DNA of 64,000 nt from CAZWDL01 sp964632995 (lineage in GTDB: Bacteria; Bacteroidota; Bacteroidia; Chitinophagales; Saprospiraceae): contig CAZWDL010000011.1 of the NCBI GenBank assembly GCA_964632995.1, forward strand, positions 23,149-87,148, in the 5' to 3' direction. Both the position numbers and the translations under genes were made by a program. Numbering within the stretch: the stretch's first letter is position 1; every line of letters begins with the position of its first letter. The notes under the pieces were generated by a model. The model was not told the DNA's origin. It searched no databases and saw nothing but the letters and a program-made list of their open reading frames with translations. This document shows positions 26,592 through 36,251 of the stretch, piece after piece.

Positions 26592-26680
26592 ATTTTGTTG
26601 GATTCGTTTTTAATGCTTGTAAAGGAAGTAAAAACCTTCTGGCAAGGTCCACTAGAAACCGGAAAATTTAAACGAAGACC

Positions 26681-27145
26681 CTAACGCACGATCACATTTT
26701 CCAGGAAATCCACATGTCCCTTCCCACCGTAAGCATTGCCCGACAGCGCTTCCCATACTTTAAAATAAGCATCCAGGTCTCCGTCTCTGTCGGCATCGCC
26801 GAACTGCACGTCGTGGCCGCCGATGTGTTTATCAAGCACGATGTGTTCTGAAAATTTACCGCCTTTTCCGTCCAGATTCTCCCAGAAGAAAGCGCGGATG
26901 GGCGCCCCCTGGGGCAGGATCTGGCTGTCCTCCTGCTCCATGGTGAAGATATCGGCGTCGCCGTCCAGACCGAAATCGGCCATCGCCGGCGCGCCGAAGC
27001 GGGCGCCTGACCGGTCGGTGAGATCGGTGGAAACGGTGTGGTGTTCAAACCATCGATCCCTATCGCGAGTAGCAGGCAGTGTGTGCGAAAACTCCCAGGA
27101 AAGCATAGCTGCGTAAAGAAGCGGAAAACAGGATAGCAAAAACAT
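26681..27145 (-). CDS. short exported FG-GAP/VCBS repeat protein
   Basis: 154 residues with an N-terminal hydrophobic signal (FLLSCFPLLYAAMLSWEF). It has two FG-GAP/VCBS-like calcium-binding repeats: APAMADFGLDGDADIFTMEQ (about 53-72) and HDVQFGDADRDGDLDAYF (about 112-129). FG-GAP proteins usually contain five or more repeats and often a sorting tail; this one has neither, so it may be a fragment or a small stand-alone version. It is probably surface or periplasmic and Ca-binding. A REP-like hairpin lies 36 bp upstream. Confidence 0.65.
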   Translation of the reverse strand: MFLLSCFPLLYAAMLSWEFSHTLPATRDRDRWFEHHTVSTDLTDRSGARFGAPAMADFGLDGDADIFTMEQEDSQILPQGAPIRAFFWENLDGKGGKFSEHIVLDKHIGGHDVQFGDADRDGDLDAYFKVWEALSGNAYGGKGHVDFLENVIVR

Positions 27146-27180
27146 GGTATTTAAATTTTACTTCAAGTAGTATGTAGTAG

Positions 27181-27214
27181 ATTGACGGGGTGACTTTGGA
27201 GTCCCCCCGTCAAT
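27181..27214. repeat. REP-like hairpin, copy 1
   Basis: ATTGACGGGGTGACT and its near-complement ending CCCCGTCAAT form a 34-nt hairpin. A nearly identical element occurs at 42862-42900. It lies between the FG-GAP gene and malic enzyme and has no coding role. Confidence 0.7.
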
Positions 27215-27349
27215 TACTTTAAAAATAGCAAGACCGAAGAATTTTTACGAAATTGCGGGCCGTTCTGGATGGATGCTGGTTATTCAGCTACCGATATCTA
27301 GCACCCAGTATCCTGCATTGAGTATCGAATACTGCCAAATTAACAAGAA

Positions 27350-29644
27350 ATGGACAAGAACAAATTACGAGACGAAGCTCTGCACTACCACGCCAAAGGA
27401 CGGCCCGGAAAGATCGAGGTCATTCCCACGAAGGAAACCGATACGCAACGCGACCTTTCCCTGGCCTATTCACCGGGGGTCGCCGATCCCTGCCTGGCTA
27501 TCGAAGAAGACAAAAACAACGCTTTCAAATACACCGCCAAGGGCAACCTGGTGGCGGTTATCAGCAACGGTACCGCCGTGCTGGGGCTGGGCGATATCGG
27601 CCCTGAGGCCAGTAAACCGGTGATGGAAGGCAAAGGACTGCTGTTCAAAATCTACGCCGATATCGATTGCTTCGATCTCGAACTCGACACGAAAGACGTG
27701 GACGAATTCGTCCGGACTGTAAAAATCCTGGAGCCCACTTTCGGCGGTATTAATCTGGAGGATATTTCCGCACCTGCCTGCTTCGAAATTGAAGAGCGAC
27801 TCAAGGAGGAGCTCAACATCCCCGTCATGCACGACGATCAGCACGGCACTGCTATCATCAGTGGCGCGGCATTGTTGAATGCTCTCGAACTAGTCGGAAA
27901 GGATATTTCGAAGGTAAAAATCGTGGTCAGCGGCGCCGGAGCCTCTGCCGTCTCCTGCTCCCGGATCTATATGTCGCTCGGGGCAAAGCAGAAAAATATC
28001 TACATGTATGACAGCAGGGGCCTGCTTCATCCCGACCGGGATCACCTGAGCGGGAAGAAGCCTGAATTTGTCAACGATACCGTTCCCGCCGATATGTCAC
28101 TCGCCGAGATTCTGGATGGCGCGGACGTGTTTATAGGCCTGTCCAAAGGCAATATCCTCAGCCAGGATATGGTCAAAAGGATGGCGGAGAACCCTGTTAT
28201 CTTCGCCATGGCCAACCCCATCCCGGAGATCGGCTACGAAGAAGCAAAGGAGGCCAGGCCCGACTGCATTATGGCCACCGGCCGCTCCGACTATCCCAAC
28301 CAGGTCAATAATGTACTCGGCTTTCCTTTTATTTTCCGCGGCGCATTGGATGTGCGGGCCTCGGAGATCAACGAAGAAATGAAACTGGCCGCCGTGCACG
28401 CCCTGGCCGAACTGGCCAAGAAACCCGTCCCCGATATCGTCAATATGGCTTACGGCAATATCAATCTTAAGTTTGGCAAAGAGTACATCATCCCAAAGCC
28501 GGTTGACCCGCGACTCATCACCTCCGTCGCGCCGGCCGTCGCTAAAGCAGCTATGGACTCGGGCGTTGCCAGAACTTCTATCAGCGACTGGGAGGAGTAC
28601 GGACTGGAACTGGCCCGGCGCATCGGCAACGACAATACGATTTCCAAGATCATCGAAACCAAGGCCAAGCAGGACCCCAAACGGGTCGTTTTCGTCGATG
28701 CCGAAAACCTCAGCGTGTTGAAGGCAGCTGTTATTGTGCTGGACGAAAAAATCGCCCATCCCATCCTGCTGGGAAACCGGGAGCGGATCGAAACCATGAT
28801 GGAAGAGAATGAAATCTCCCTGCCCGGCGTTCCCATCGTTGATCCTCAGCGACCTACCGGCGAGGTGGAAGAACAGAAGCATTTGCGCTACAGCAAAAAC
28901 CTGTACGAAAAGCGAAAGCGGAAAGGAATGACCCTGCAGGAAGCCAAAGACTTTATGCGCAGCCGCAGTTACTACGGCGCCATGATGGTGGAAACCGGCG
29001 ATGCCGACTCGATGATCGGCGGTTTAACTAAAAAGTACCCCTATACCGTACGGCCGGCGCTGCAAATCATCGGTCCCAAACCAGACGTCAAGAAGGTGGC
29101 CAGCATGCACGTCCTCATTACACGGCAAGGGCCTCTGTTCCTGGCCGATACGACCATCAATCACTTCCTGACCGCCGAAGATATCGCCGACTTCACGGAG
29201 CTGGTGGCTGAAGAAGTCAAGGCACTTAATATAGAACCGCGCATCGCTTTGATTACTTACTCCAACTTCGGATCAGTGCGCGATGGAGAATCCGCCAAGC
29301 TCATGCACGAAGCAACATCCATCCTACACGACCGGCATCCCGACTGGATCCTCGACGGAGAGATGCAGGCCCACCTGGCCCTGCGGCCGGAAATGCGAGA
29401 GCAGTTCTATCCCTTCTCCAAGCTGGGCGAACACCGGGCCAATGTGCTGATATTCCCTAACCTGTCTTCAGCGAATATCGCTTATAACCTGCTGAATTTC
29501 GCTTCCAATATGGGACTCATAGGCCCGATTCTGCTCGGCATGCAGAAATCGGTGCACGTCCTGCAGATGGGCGCCAGCGTTCACCAGATCGTCGATATGG
29601 TCGGCGTGGCGGTGATGCACGCGCAACGGCAGCCGGCGTCGTAG
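27350..29644 (+). CDS. maeB: NADP-dependent malic enzyme with phosphotransacetylase-like domain
   Basis: 764 residues, the full length of MaeB-type enzymes. Residues ~1-425 are the malic enzyme: YSPGVADPC, the divalent-metal/catalytic segment VMHDDQHGTA (about 162-171) and the Rossmann loop VVSGAGASA (about 195-203). Residues ~430-764 are a phosphate-acetyltransferase-like domain (VVFVDAENLSVLKAA onward) that in other bacteria is regulatory, responding to acetyl-CoA, rather than catalytic. It converts malate to pyruvate + CO2 with NADPH production. With PEP carboxykinase at 44.8 kb it covers the C4-to-C3 node. Confidence 0.96.
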   Translation: MDKNKLRDEALHYHAKGRPGKIEVIPTKETDTQRDLSLAYSPGVADPCLAIEEDKNNAFKYTAKGNLVAVISNGTAVLGLGDIGPEASKPVMEGKGLLFKIYADIDCFDLELDTKDVDEFVRTVKILEPTFGGINLEDISAPACFEIEERLKEELNIPVMHDDQHGTAIISGAALLNALELVGKDISKVKIVVSGAGASAVSCSRIYMSLGAKQKNIYMYDSRGLLHPDRDHLSGKKPEFVNDTVPADMSLAEILDGADVFIGLSKGNILSQDMVKRMAENPVIFAMANPIPEIGYEEAKEARPDCIMATGRSDYPNQVNNVLGFPFIFRGALDVRASEINEEMKLAAVHALAELAKKPVPDIVNMAYGNINLKFGKEYIIPKPVDPRLITSVAPAVAKAAMDSGVARTSISDWEEYGLELARRIGNDNTISKIIETKAKQDPKRVVFVDAENLSVLKAAVIVLDEKIAHPILLGNRERIETMMEENEISLPGVPIVDPQRPTGEVEEQKHLRYSKNLYEKRKRKGMTLQEAKDFMRSRSYYGAMMVETGDADSMIGGLTKKYPYTVRPALQIIGPKPDVKKVASMHVLITRQGPLFLADTTINHFLTAEDIADFTELVAEEVKALNIEPRIALITYSNFGSVRDGESAKLMHEATSILHDRHPDWILDGEMQAHLALRPEMREQFYPFSKLGEHRANVLIFPNLSSANIAYNLLNFASNMGLIGPILLGMQKSVHVLQMGASVHQIVDMVGVAVMHAQRQPAS

Positions 29645-29756
29645 GAAGGGAGGAATACGTTTACGAAACCTTGGGTATGTTTTTAGCGTCATTAACGGGA
29701 AGATCGAGTGAAAGTTTAGTCGCCCCCGACCCCGTGGTTCCACCGGAAAGACCCGA

Positions 29757-30545
29757 TTACAAATACACCGCTTCAAAAACCGCCACCTGCCGGTCGCCGC
29801 TTTTCAACATCAGCCGTTCGCCCAGGATCTGGTAGTTGTCGACTTCCTCCAATGCTTTCAGTACTTCTGTTTCCAGCTCGCCCATAGCGCCGGGGCAGGC
29901 TTTGCGTGTGCCGGCCAGGGGGCCGAAGCGGAGATTGGGACCGTCTATTTCGTAAGTTCCCTTAAAGTTGTTACATCCCGAAAAGCCGCGCACCTGATTT
30001 TCGTCGCCGGCCAGAAACTGAATAAACAGCTCTTTGCCACCCTCCGAAATCTGAAAGGTGTGGTTATTGACCATGCGCATCACCCAGCGGGTGTTTTTGA
30101 GCTCGGTGAACCCGATGAGATGGGGTTCTGTCGGCCGGAAGGTGGCCAGTATTCCCTCGCTGCTTCGAAGTAAGAGTTTGCCGTCTTTCAATTCCGCTTT
30201 TTCCGCATTCTGCAGCGCCTGGAAGAAAGGCTGATCCGAAAACCCGTCCGGACAGGCCATGCGCGCGCCGGCCAAGTTGCCTATCTTGATGTCGTTGCCT
30301 TTCAGTTCGAAAGATCCGAAAAAGTTGTTGCAGCCGGCAAAGCCGTGGATCCGGTTGCTGTCCGATAACACAAAGTATCGCGGTTGTTTTTTAAAGCCCA
30401 GCCCCACCGGTTCCTCATCGAGGGTTTCCAGCATCCAGGCCTTGGAAGTCAGTTGGTCCATGTCTTGCTTTTTGGGGCAGGCGGTGAGCAGGAGTAATGC
30501 CGCACCGAGCAGCCCGGTGATAAAAGGGAGATTCGGTTTTCTCAT
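29757..30545 (-). CDS. lipoprotein with two META domains
   Basis: 262 residues: a lipoprotein signal with lipobox LLTAC (Cys about residue 23) and two META/HslJ-like domains in tandem (about 35-135 and 150-258). Each contains the hallmark GCNNFFGSFE or GCNNFKGTYE followed by GxLAGxRxACP. HslJ-like META proteins are outer-envelope proteins linked to stress and motility; the exact activity is unknown. The duplicated domain arose internally, as both halves share order and motifs. Confidence 0.88.
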   Translation of the reverse strand: MRKPNLPFITGLLGAALLLLTACPKKQDMDQLTSKAWMLETLDEEPVGLGFKKQPRYFVLSDSNRIHGFAGCNNFFGSFELKGNDIKIGNLAGARMACPDGFSDQPFFQALQNAEKAELKDGKLLLRSSEGILATFRPTEPHLIGFTELKNTRWVMRMVNNHTFQISEGGKELFIQFLAGDENQVRGFSGCNNFKGTYEIDGPNLRFGPLAGTRKACPGAMGELETEVLKALEEVDNYQILGERLMLKSGDRQVAVFEAVYL

Positions 30546-30612
30546 GGTAAATTCGGATTAAATTTACAGGCAGGATGCAGGAAATTAGAAAAATGCATAA
30601 ACGGAAGAATTA

Positions 30613-30650
30613 TTAGAAGCCATCAAAATTATTTTTGAGATGGCTTCTAA
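30613..30650 (-). terminator. perfect 12-bp stem hairpin
   Basis: TTAGAAGCCATC (30613-30624) and GATGGCTTCTAA (30639-30650) pair perfectly, and A/T-rich bases extend the stem inward. It lies downstream of the GerW-like gene on the minus strand and upstream of the META gene, as expected for a transcript end. The rest of 30546-30880 shows nothing gene-like. Confidence 0.55.
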
Positions 30651-30880
30651 CAGCAAATGTATTTCACAACAAAACAGCTTTTCAACCGAGTCAAGCATTG
30701 TCCGGCGTATTCGTTTTTATCCATGAAGCACATCGGCAGCCGGACGGTGTTCGGGCATCCTCGCTACTGGAATTAACGGATTTGGGGTGAACCTAAATAA
30801 GAGGAAGCCTTTTCCTGCCCGCAGCGGATTGTGCGTGCGAACTACCCAGCAGCGGAACATCATCTCTATCCGTGGTGAAT

Positions 30881-31258
30881 TCAGGCACCCTCTTTCACCA
30901 CTTCTTTCTTCCTCTTTTCCAGAAACTTCTCAATCAGCTCCGGCGCTTGTTCAAAGGCTTTGGACAGGCCGCTGCTACTGCGGGCCGACAGAAAAGAGAT
31001 CTCACCGCCGCGGGTGACGAGAAATCCGATGGGCTCCATGCCCATTCCCGCGCCGGCGCCGGCACCCTCGCCCATACCTTTTTTATCCGGTCCCTCTCCT
31101 TCACCTCCGCCGGAACCGAAAGCCATTCCGAGACGGATCACCGGAACGCAGGAAAATTCTCCCAGCTGGAAAGGTTCCCCGATCACCGTTTCGGTCTTGG
31201 CTTCACTTTTTAGAAACTCGGTGATCTGAGGGAGCATCTCTTCAAATCTTTCTTTCAT
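30881..31258 (-). CDS. GerW/YtfJ family protein
   Basis: 125 residues, no signal peptide. It has the family layout: a short helix (ITEFLKSEAKTETVIGEPF), a conserved TCVPVIRLG-like strand, a glycine-rich loop (about 50-75), then GFLVTRGGEISFL. YtfJ/GerW is needed for spore germination in Bacillus, but homologues are widespread in non-sporulating bacteria with unknown function. Its ATG overlaps the TGA that ends the read-through frame of the preceding DUF2953-like gene (ATGA), evidence that the two were one translationally coupled operon. Confidence 0.88.
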   Translation of the reverse strand: MKERFEEMLPQITEFLKSEAKTETVIGEPFQLGEFSCVPVIRLGMAFGSGGGEGEGPDKKGMGEGAGAGAGMGMEPIGFLVTRGGEISFLSARSSSGLSKAFEQAPELIEKFLEKRKKEVVKEGA

Positions 31259-31800
31259 GACGTTTTTCTTTTAGGTTTGAAAAATTCAATCAAAAATACC
31301 CACAGAATATTCCAGATTCGATTGGTCATGATCAATACCAGTTCGTTGTGGCCACTGAAGTTGATATTCAGCTGCCGGCTCCCACCGGAAAGCAGATGAA
31401 AGACAGGAAAGAGGTACGCATTCATGACCTAGCCGTCTGTATCAAGCGCCAGCCGGAAGGAATGCACATGGAAAGTGCGCAGGAGTCGCCGCATCAATCG
31501 AAAGGTCAACCAATTCGGCCGCTTGCGCTTTTTCTTTTTGGCGGGCTTCGTCTCTTTTTTATCCTCCTCCTTTTCTTTACCACCTTCCATTTCCAGCAAG
31601 CGGAAATCCTTTCGCCAGCCCATGACCCAGAGGCGCATGACCGGATCCGGAACGGTTCCTGTAAGCCGGACGGAAACCAATCCGCGCCAACGCAGGCAGT
31701 ATTCTCCCGAAATCGTATTGATGTGAAGCTCGAAGGGGTCAAGCAATACCAGCGCTAAAATTGCAAGCAGAACCAATAAAATAATAGCCAGGGGGAGCAT
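31255..31800 (-). pseudogene. DUF2953-like membrane protein interrupted by an in-frame TAG
   Basis: It starts at ATG 31800, at the N-terminal TM segment (MLPLAIILLVLLAILALVLL); the frame is open from 31914. The frame runs through a Lys/Glu-rich linker to a TAG at 31429-31431 after LALDTDG. It then continues in the same frame for 57 more codons (MNAYLFPVFHLLSGG and onward) to a TGA at 31255-31257 that overlaps the GerW start. The downstream part fits the family ending and the perfect coupling shows that the longer frame is ancestral. The gene is therefore truncated by one nonsense change or a sequencing error. DUF2953 proteins are usually paired with YtfJ, as here. Confidence 0.72.
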
Positions 31801-32162
31801 AATGCAAATGTTTGGCTTGGGTTTACGTTTACGAAACTTCAGAAGTGTATCGATTACCCACAACTTCCTTGATAGAGTAGATTTTTGGTTGCAATATAAT
31901 TTAGATTCCGGCAAGCAAATTTGAAATGATGCCGGTCAGCAGGGGTAATGATATTAGCCAGTGGCGAAAACTCCCACGGATGCTTTCTGCTTATCAAACA
32001 GCCTCCTAACTTGATGAGTTGTTAAAAGAAATCTGGCAAATGGACCGCGATCCTTTTTTCCTAATCCAAGTGCTACGCTATGACGACCGGAAAAAATGAA
32101 AGACAGCAAGAATCGAACTCCGGAAAAACTTCCTGCTGGTCCTGTTTCCGATTGTCATCGTA

Positions 32163-32561
32163 ATGATCCTGCTGGGCGTAGAAATATTAATGCGACAGCA
32201 TATTCTGTTCACTTCACTGGTATCCAGTATTTTCCTGATCTATGTCAAGCCTAAAGATCCCATGAACGACACCCTAACGATTCTCATTTCCCAAGTGTTG
32301 GCCACTACCATCGGGTACAGTTCCTTTCTGTTACTGGGCGACTCATATCTCGCCGGCTGCGCTACGGTAACCGCAATAACGTTCCTGCTTGTCGGCATCG
32401 ACCGCTTACACCCGCCGGCCGTCGCGACTTCCCTGATCTTCAACTATCGCACCCATGCTGAATCGGATTTTGTTCTATTCGGATTGCTGATCGGTCTGAT
32501 CGGGGTGTTGTTTCTGATGAAGAAAGGATATTCTTATTTGGAAAACAGATTTGCAGAGTGA
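32163..32561 (+). CDS. HPP family integral membrane protein
   Basis: 132 residues from ATG 32163, with four predicted TM segments and the literal family motif RLHPPAVATSL (about 80-90). Hydrophobic sequence in the same frame extends ~13 codons upstream (NFLLVLFPIVIV) without an ATG, so the true start may be an unusual codon or the 5' end may be altered. HPP proteins are four-TM inner-membrane proteins; some are linked to nitrite transport in plants and cyanobacteria. Short frames upstream (31920-32100) look like noise or remnants. Confidence 0.75.
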   Translation: MILLGVEILMRQHILFTSLVSSIFLIYVKPKDPMNDTLTILISQVLATTIGYSSFLLLGDSYLAGCATVTAITFLLVGIDRLHPPAVATSLIFNYRTHAESDFVLFGLLIGLIGVLFLMKKGYSYLENRFAE

Positions 32562-32665
32562 TACCCTTCCCGGCAAAAGCTTAATACAGGTATCCCAAAA
32601 TCCGGATTCCTGGCACATAAACATCCTATTTGCCGGCCGGGTTAACATCAACGTAAGCTCAAGTC

Positions 32666-33952
32666 ATGGAAGAGGAACAACTATTCGCAAAAGTCAAGCA
32701 GATTCTGTATCAGAATCTGGAAACCGGCTATTCCAAACACTGCCAGGCGGATTACACTTTTATCAAACCTTCCAAAAGTTTTTACCGTTTCCAGTTTTTC
32801 TGGGACACCTGCTTTCATGTCTTCATACTTACCGCACTGGATGAAACCGAGCTGGCCAAAAGATGTCTCAAAAGCCTGTTTGCCATGCAACTGGAAAACG
32901 GTTTTGTCGGGCATATTCACTACTGGAATAACGTGCTTCCCTCCCGTCTTACCGATGTTTTCCAGTCGCAACCAAGTCTGGGCATCAACCTGCTGCGATC
33001 CCATATGAGCGCGCTCATCCAGCCGCCGCTGGCAGCCGACGCCTTGATGCACATCTGGAAAGCTACCGGAGATGAGAATTACCTTAAAGAAATGCTTCCA
33101 AAGTTGAAAAAATATTACAACTGGCTGGCCGACAACCGCGACTTCGACGGAGACGGTTTGCTCACCATCATCACGCCTTTCGAATCGGGGATGGACTGGA
33201 AAGCCAGCTATGATCCGGTATTGAATTTCCCCAGGAAAAGGGCGGATACGAGGCTTTTCTTTAAGGTCATTTCGGTAGACTTCCACAATTTCCTGTGCAA
33301 CTACAATAAGCAGAAACTCAAGGAATGGAACAGCTTCCGGGTCAAAGACGCCGGCGTAAACACCATTTATATACTAAACCTGGAGACCATGGCGGAGCTT
33401 TGCAGGATCGCAGGCGATGCCGATGCGGAAATTTACTGGGACCGGGCACAGACGGCCATACACAGCATGATGCGCATCATGTATGACAAGGATGACGCCG
33501 CCTTCTACGATGTTTATGGCAAGGCAGATGAAAAGTTGCGTGTCCTCACACCCACTGCCCTTTTCCCAGTATTAATTAAAGGATTGCCGCCAGACCTGGA
33601 AAAGCACGTCATGGATCGTCATTTTTTCAATAAAGAGGAGTTCTACACCGAATATCCCATCCCCTCTCTGGCAGCTAATGATCCGGCCTTCGATCCCGGC
33701 GAATCATTCTTCATCTGGCGCGGTTCTACCTGGATCATCAACAACTGGCTTATCCACAAATTCCTCCTGGGAAAGGGCTATTATCAGGAAGCGAATCACC
33801 TGATAAAAAGCATCCGGAAACTGATCGAAAAAAGCGGCTTCCGGGAATACTATAACCCCTTCACCGGCGAAGGGTACGGCGCCGAAAACTTCACCTGGGC
33901 GGGGCTGATTATCGATATGATAAAAACGGAACAGAAACGACAGAAACAGTGA
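32666..33952 (+). CDS. MGH1/GH63-like glycoside hydrolase
   Basis: 428 residues with the (alpha/alpha)6-barrel pattern of GH63/MGH1-like enzymes: FFWDTCFH (about 45-52), LADNRDFDGDGLLT, ESGMDWKASYD (general acid region) and the C-terminal WRGSTWIINNW...YYNPFTGEGYGAENFTWAGL (about 350-415). No signal peptide, so it is probably cytoplasmic. Relatives hydrolyse mannosylglycerate, glucosylglycerate or alpha-glucosides. Mannosyl- or glucosylglycerate is a compatible solute, so a role in osmolyte turnover is reasonable but not proven. Confidence 0.87.
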   Translation: MEEEQLFAKVKQILYQNLETGYSKHCQADYTFIKPSKSFYRFQFFWDTCFHVFILTALDETELAKRCLKSLFAMQLENGFVGHIHYWNNVLPSRLTDVFQSQPSLGINLLRSHMSALIQPPLAADALMHIWKATGDENYLKEMLPKLKKYYNWLADNRDFDGDGLLTIITPFESGMDWKASYDPVLNFPRKRADTRLFFKVISVDFHNFLCNYNKQKLKEWNSFRVKDAGVNTIYILNLETMAELCRIAGDADAEIYWDRAQTAIHSMMRIMYDKDDAAFYDVYGKADEKLRVLTPTALFPVLIKGLPPDLEKHVMDRHFFNKEEFYTEYPIPSLAANDPAFDPGESFFIWRGSTWIINNWLIHKFLLGKGYYQEANHLIKSIRKLIEKSGFREYYNPFTGEGYGAENFTWAGLIIDMIKTEQKRQKQ

Positions 33953-33961
33953 GCAATACTT

Positions 33962-34483
33962 TCAGTGCCGGGACTCCTCTATCCGGGTAATAAAAGCCCG
34001 TAAACGGATTATTTCTTCTTCTGTCAAAGCGCCCGCTTTCAGCATGGCATGCATATCTCCCAGGTATTTCATTCCCAGGTAACCCGCCGTTTCCCGAAAG
34101 GGCAACCAGAAAGCATCACCCAGGTGATTGCCGATGGAACAGCTGATCGCCGCCATTTTTTTGCCGCGTAACCGACGGCCGAGGTCCTTGTCGATTTCCA
34201 GCAGATCGGTGAAGCGGTCGAAAAAGACCTTCATGATACCGCTCATGCTGTACCAGTACACTGGGGTGGCGAAAATCATGACCTCGTACTTTTCGATGAG
34301 GCGGCGCATGAGGGGCAGGTAATCGTCGCCCGCGTTGCGGTGCTCGTAGTCGTAGTAGGAAATATCATAATCGTTCAGGTCGATCAGGTCCCAGCCGGAA
34401 AGCACCTGCAAGCGGTCGACGATCATCCTGGTATCTCCGTCTTTGCGGGAGCTGCCGAGGATGATGACTTTACGTGAGGACAT
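33962..34483 (-). CDS. flavodoxin-like NAD(P)H-dependent FMN reductase
   Basis: 173 residues with a flavodoxin fold. The FMN phosphate loop is GSSRKDGDTRM (about 11-21), and the second flavin loop is ATPVYWYSMSGIMKVFFDRF (about 73-92). It is a soluble oxidoreductase of the multimeric flavodoxin/iron-sulfur-associated type, substrate unknown. It is convergent with the glycosidase, with stops 9 bp apart. Confidence 0.88.
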   Translation of the reverse strand: MSSRKVIILGSSRKDGDTRMIVDRLQVLSGWDLIDLNDYDISYYDYEHRNAGDDYLPLMRRLIEKYEVMIFATPVYWYSMSGIMKVFFDRFTDLLEIDKDLGRRLRGKKMAAISCSIGNHLGDAFWLPFRETAGYLGMKYLGDMHAMLKAGALTEEEIIRLRAFITRIEESRH

Positions 34484-34591
34484 ATTTCAGGTGATTAAGA
34501 TTCATTGTTTCCTTGTCTCTTCTTTTCTCCTCTTGGTAATTCACCTGAAGCAGAGCTTCGCGCTCCATCCCCGCTATCCTCTCTCACCCCC

Positions 34592-34774
34592 CAGAGCTAA
34601 CGCATAATGATAATTCATCATGTATCACATAGACTAAAACATACCCTATATGGTCGACGGGACCAGGGATGTTCGATTATTTCTACTGTTTTTCTGTTTT
34701 TCTGTTCTGCGGTTCCGAGCTGTTTTACGCATTTTTTCAATCTTTTTCAAAAATCACAGAACTGAAGCATCCCG
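34592..34774 (+). repeat. dispersed repeat, copy A (uninterrupted)
   Basis: An intergenic sequence of ~180 bp that aligns with 37815-38148. The first ~105 bases are alike (CTAACGCATaATGATAAT and on through GTCGACGG..TCCAGCGATGTTCG). They are followed by TTCTGTTCTGCG, a CATTTTTCAATCT segment and finally AGCATCCC. Copy A has no insertion where copy B carries the MITE. The origin of the repeat is unknown; it has no coding capacity. Confidence 0.75.
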
Positions 34775-34794
34775 CTTTTTTTAAAAAAAGCGGG
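34771..34794 (-). terminator. 24-nt perfect palindrome (CCCGC-T7/A7-GCGGG)
   Basis: CCCGCTTTTTTT is followed directly by AAAAAAAGCGGG. As RNA it gives a GC-capped hairpin with A/U stem on either strand. It lies downstream of the EamA transporter gene (minus strand, ends 34903), a position suited to a terminator. Confidence 0.5.
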
Positions 34795-34902
34795 AAACCG
34801 AAGAATATTGAACAGTAGAAGTTCCCTAAAGTCGCCAATTCGGGTTGTCGCCGGAAAGAAACGGATCAATTTTTTCTATGATGCGTTGGCCCTGCTCTCT
34901 CC

Positions 34903-35853
34903 CTATCCCCCATACTTCCGGTACCCCCGGTTCACCAGGAACACGCCCGCCAGGGTAACCGCAAAGCTAAGCAGCAGTTCCAGGCTCATCGGTTCGCTCA
35001 GGATCAGCCAGCCCAGGAAGAGGGCGACAAATGGGTTGATGTAGGCGTACAGCGTCGCCCGGGCCACCGGCAGGTGCCTGATGGCGAACATAAAGCCGAC
35101 GAAGGCGAATACCGAGCCGAAGACGGCCAGGTAGAGGATCGCCAGCCAGGCCTCCGGCGCCACCGCTCCCAAGTCGACCGATTCGCCGGTCAACAGGCTG
35201 ATGATGCCCAGGCCGGCGGCGCCGAAAAAAAGCTGGATACTTGCCCTCGTCAGGGGCGGCATCGTTTCCTTTTTCTCAGATACGATCACGCTGGTGCCCG
35301 CCCAACTCAGTGCCGCCATAAAGGCGATGCCGATGCCGGTCAGTTGTACCAGGTCGAACAGACCGCCCAGGCTTTCGCCAAATACCAGAAACATGCCTGC
35401 CGCTCCCAGCAACATGCCGATCTGAATTTGGCGGTTGATGAAAAACTTACCTACGAAGAAATTCAGGAAGAGTACGTAGACGGGTATCAACGAAAAAATG
35501 AGCGCCACCAGCCCCGCCGTCGTGTATTCGAGTGCCAGGGCCATCAGCCCGCGCGTGCCCGTGAAGAAACCCAGTCCGTACACGCCCTGCCGGATGATTT
35601 CACCTATTTTATAGTTCCTTGGCTTTTCTCTGACCAGTGCAACCATAAGCAGCAGACCCCCGGCCACCACCTCACGAATGCCCGCCATCATAAACACCGG
35701 CACCGTACGGATGGCGATCTTGACAGCGATATAAGTCGTTCCCCAGACGAAGCTCAGGTAAGCAACGACGAGCAGCGACAAGGCCTGATTATCGTGGGCC
35801 AGACGACTGAACTTGGTCATGGAAAGATTGAGTGTTGCATTAGTAAATTTCAT
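34903..35853 (-). CDS. EamA-family (DMT superfamily) transporter
   Basis: ~316 residues from ATG 35853; starts at 35889 and 35820 are also possible. It has ten TM helices in two EamA repeats: SFVWGTTYIAVKIAIRTVPVF (first helix) and the second repeat from GIAFMAALSWAGTSVIVSEKK. It belongs to the drug/metabolite transporter superfamily, which exports amino acids or other small metabolites; the substrate is not predictable. Confidence 0.9.
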   Translation of the reverse strand: MKFTNATLNLSMTKFSRLAHDNQALSLLVVAYLSFVWGTTYIAVKIAIRTVPVFMMAGIREVVAGGLLLMVALVREKPRNYKIGEIIRQGVYGLGFFTGTRGLMALALEYTTAGLVALIFSLIPVYVLFLNFFVGKFFINRQIQIGMLLGAAGMFLVFGESLGGLFDLVQLTGIGIAFMAALSWAGTSVIVSEKKETMPPLTRASIQLFFGAAGLGIISLLTGESVDLGAVAPEAWLAILYLAVFGSVFAFVGFMFAIRHLPVARATLYAYINPFVALFLGWLILSEPMSLELLLSFAVTLAGVFLVNRGYRKYGG

Positions 35854-36251
35854 TTTGCTTTGTTCGATCCGGCAAAAGTAAAAGGTCAAATACTACTTGC
35901 TCCTTCGTAAATTCAACATCAACTGCAGAAACAGCAAATCCAGCCAACGGTTGAATTTACATTCTACTTCCCGGAATCGGCTATTGTATTCAGACGGTGC
36001 AAAGATGGGAAAACGAGCGGGAACTTTACTTCACCGGTGGCACCCGCACCTTCAACATCGACGGGCCCACCCATCGCTACATACTATCGTCTCCGGGATA
36101 CTAGTGCACGGTGTACTAGGCCGTGGCAGGAGAAGTGTGGCCCAGATAATACTCCGATATACTGTACGGCAAGTCCCATCCACTACCGGTCGACAGCTAT
36201 GCCTGCCAGCATCAAGCGTATTTAGGAATATTTTTTTGACTATACTTAATC

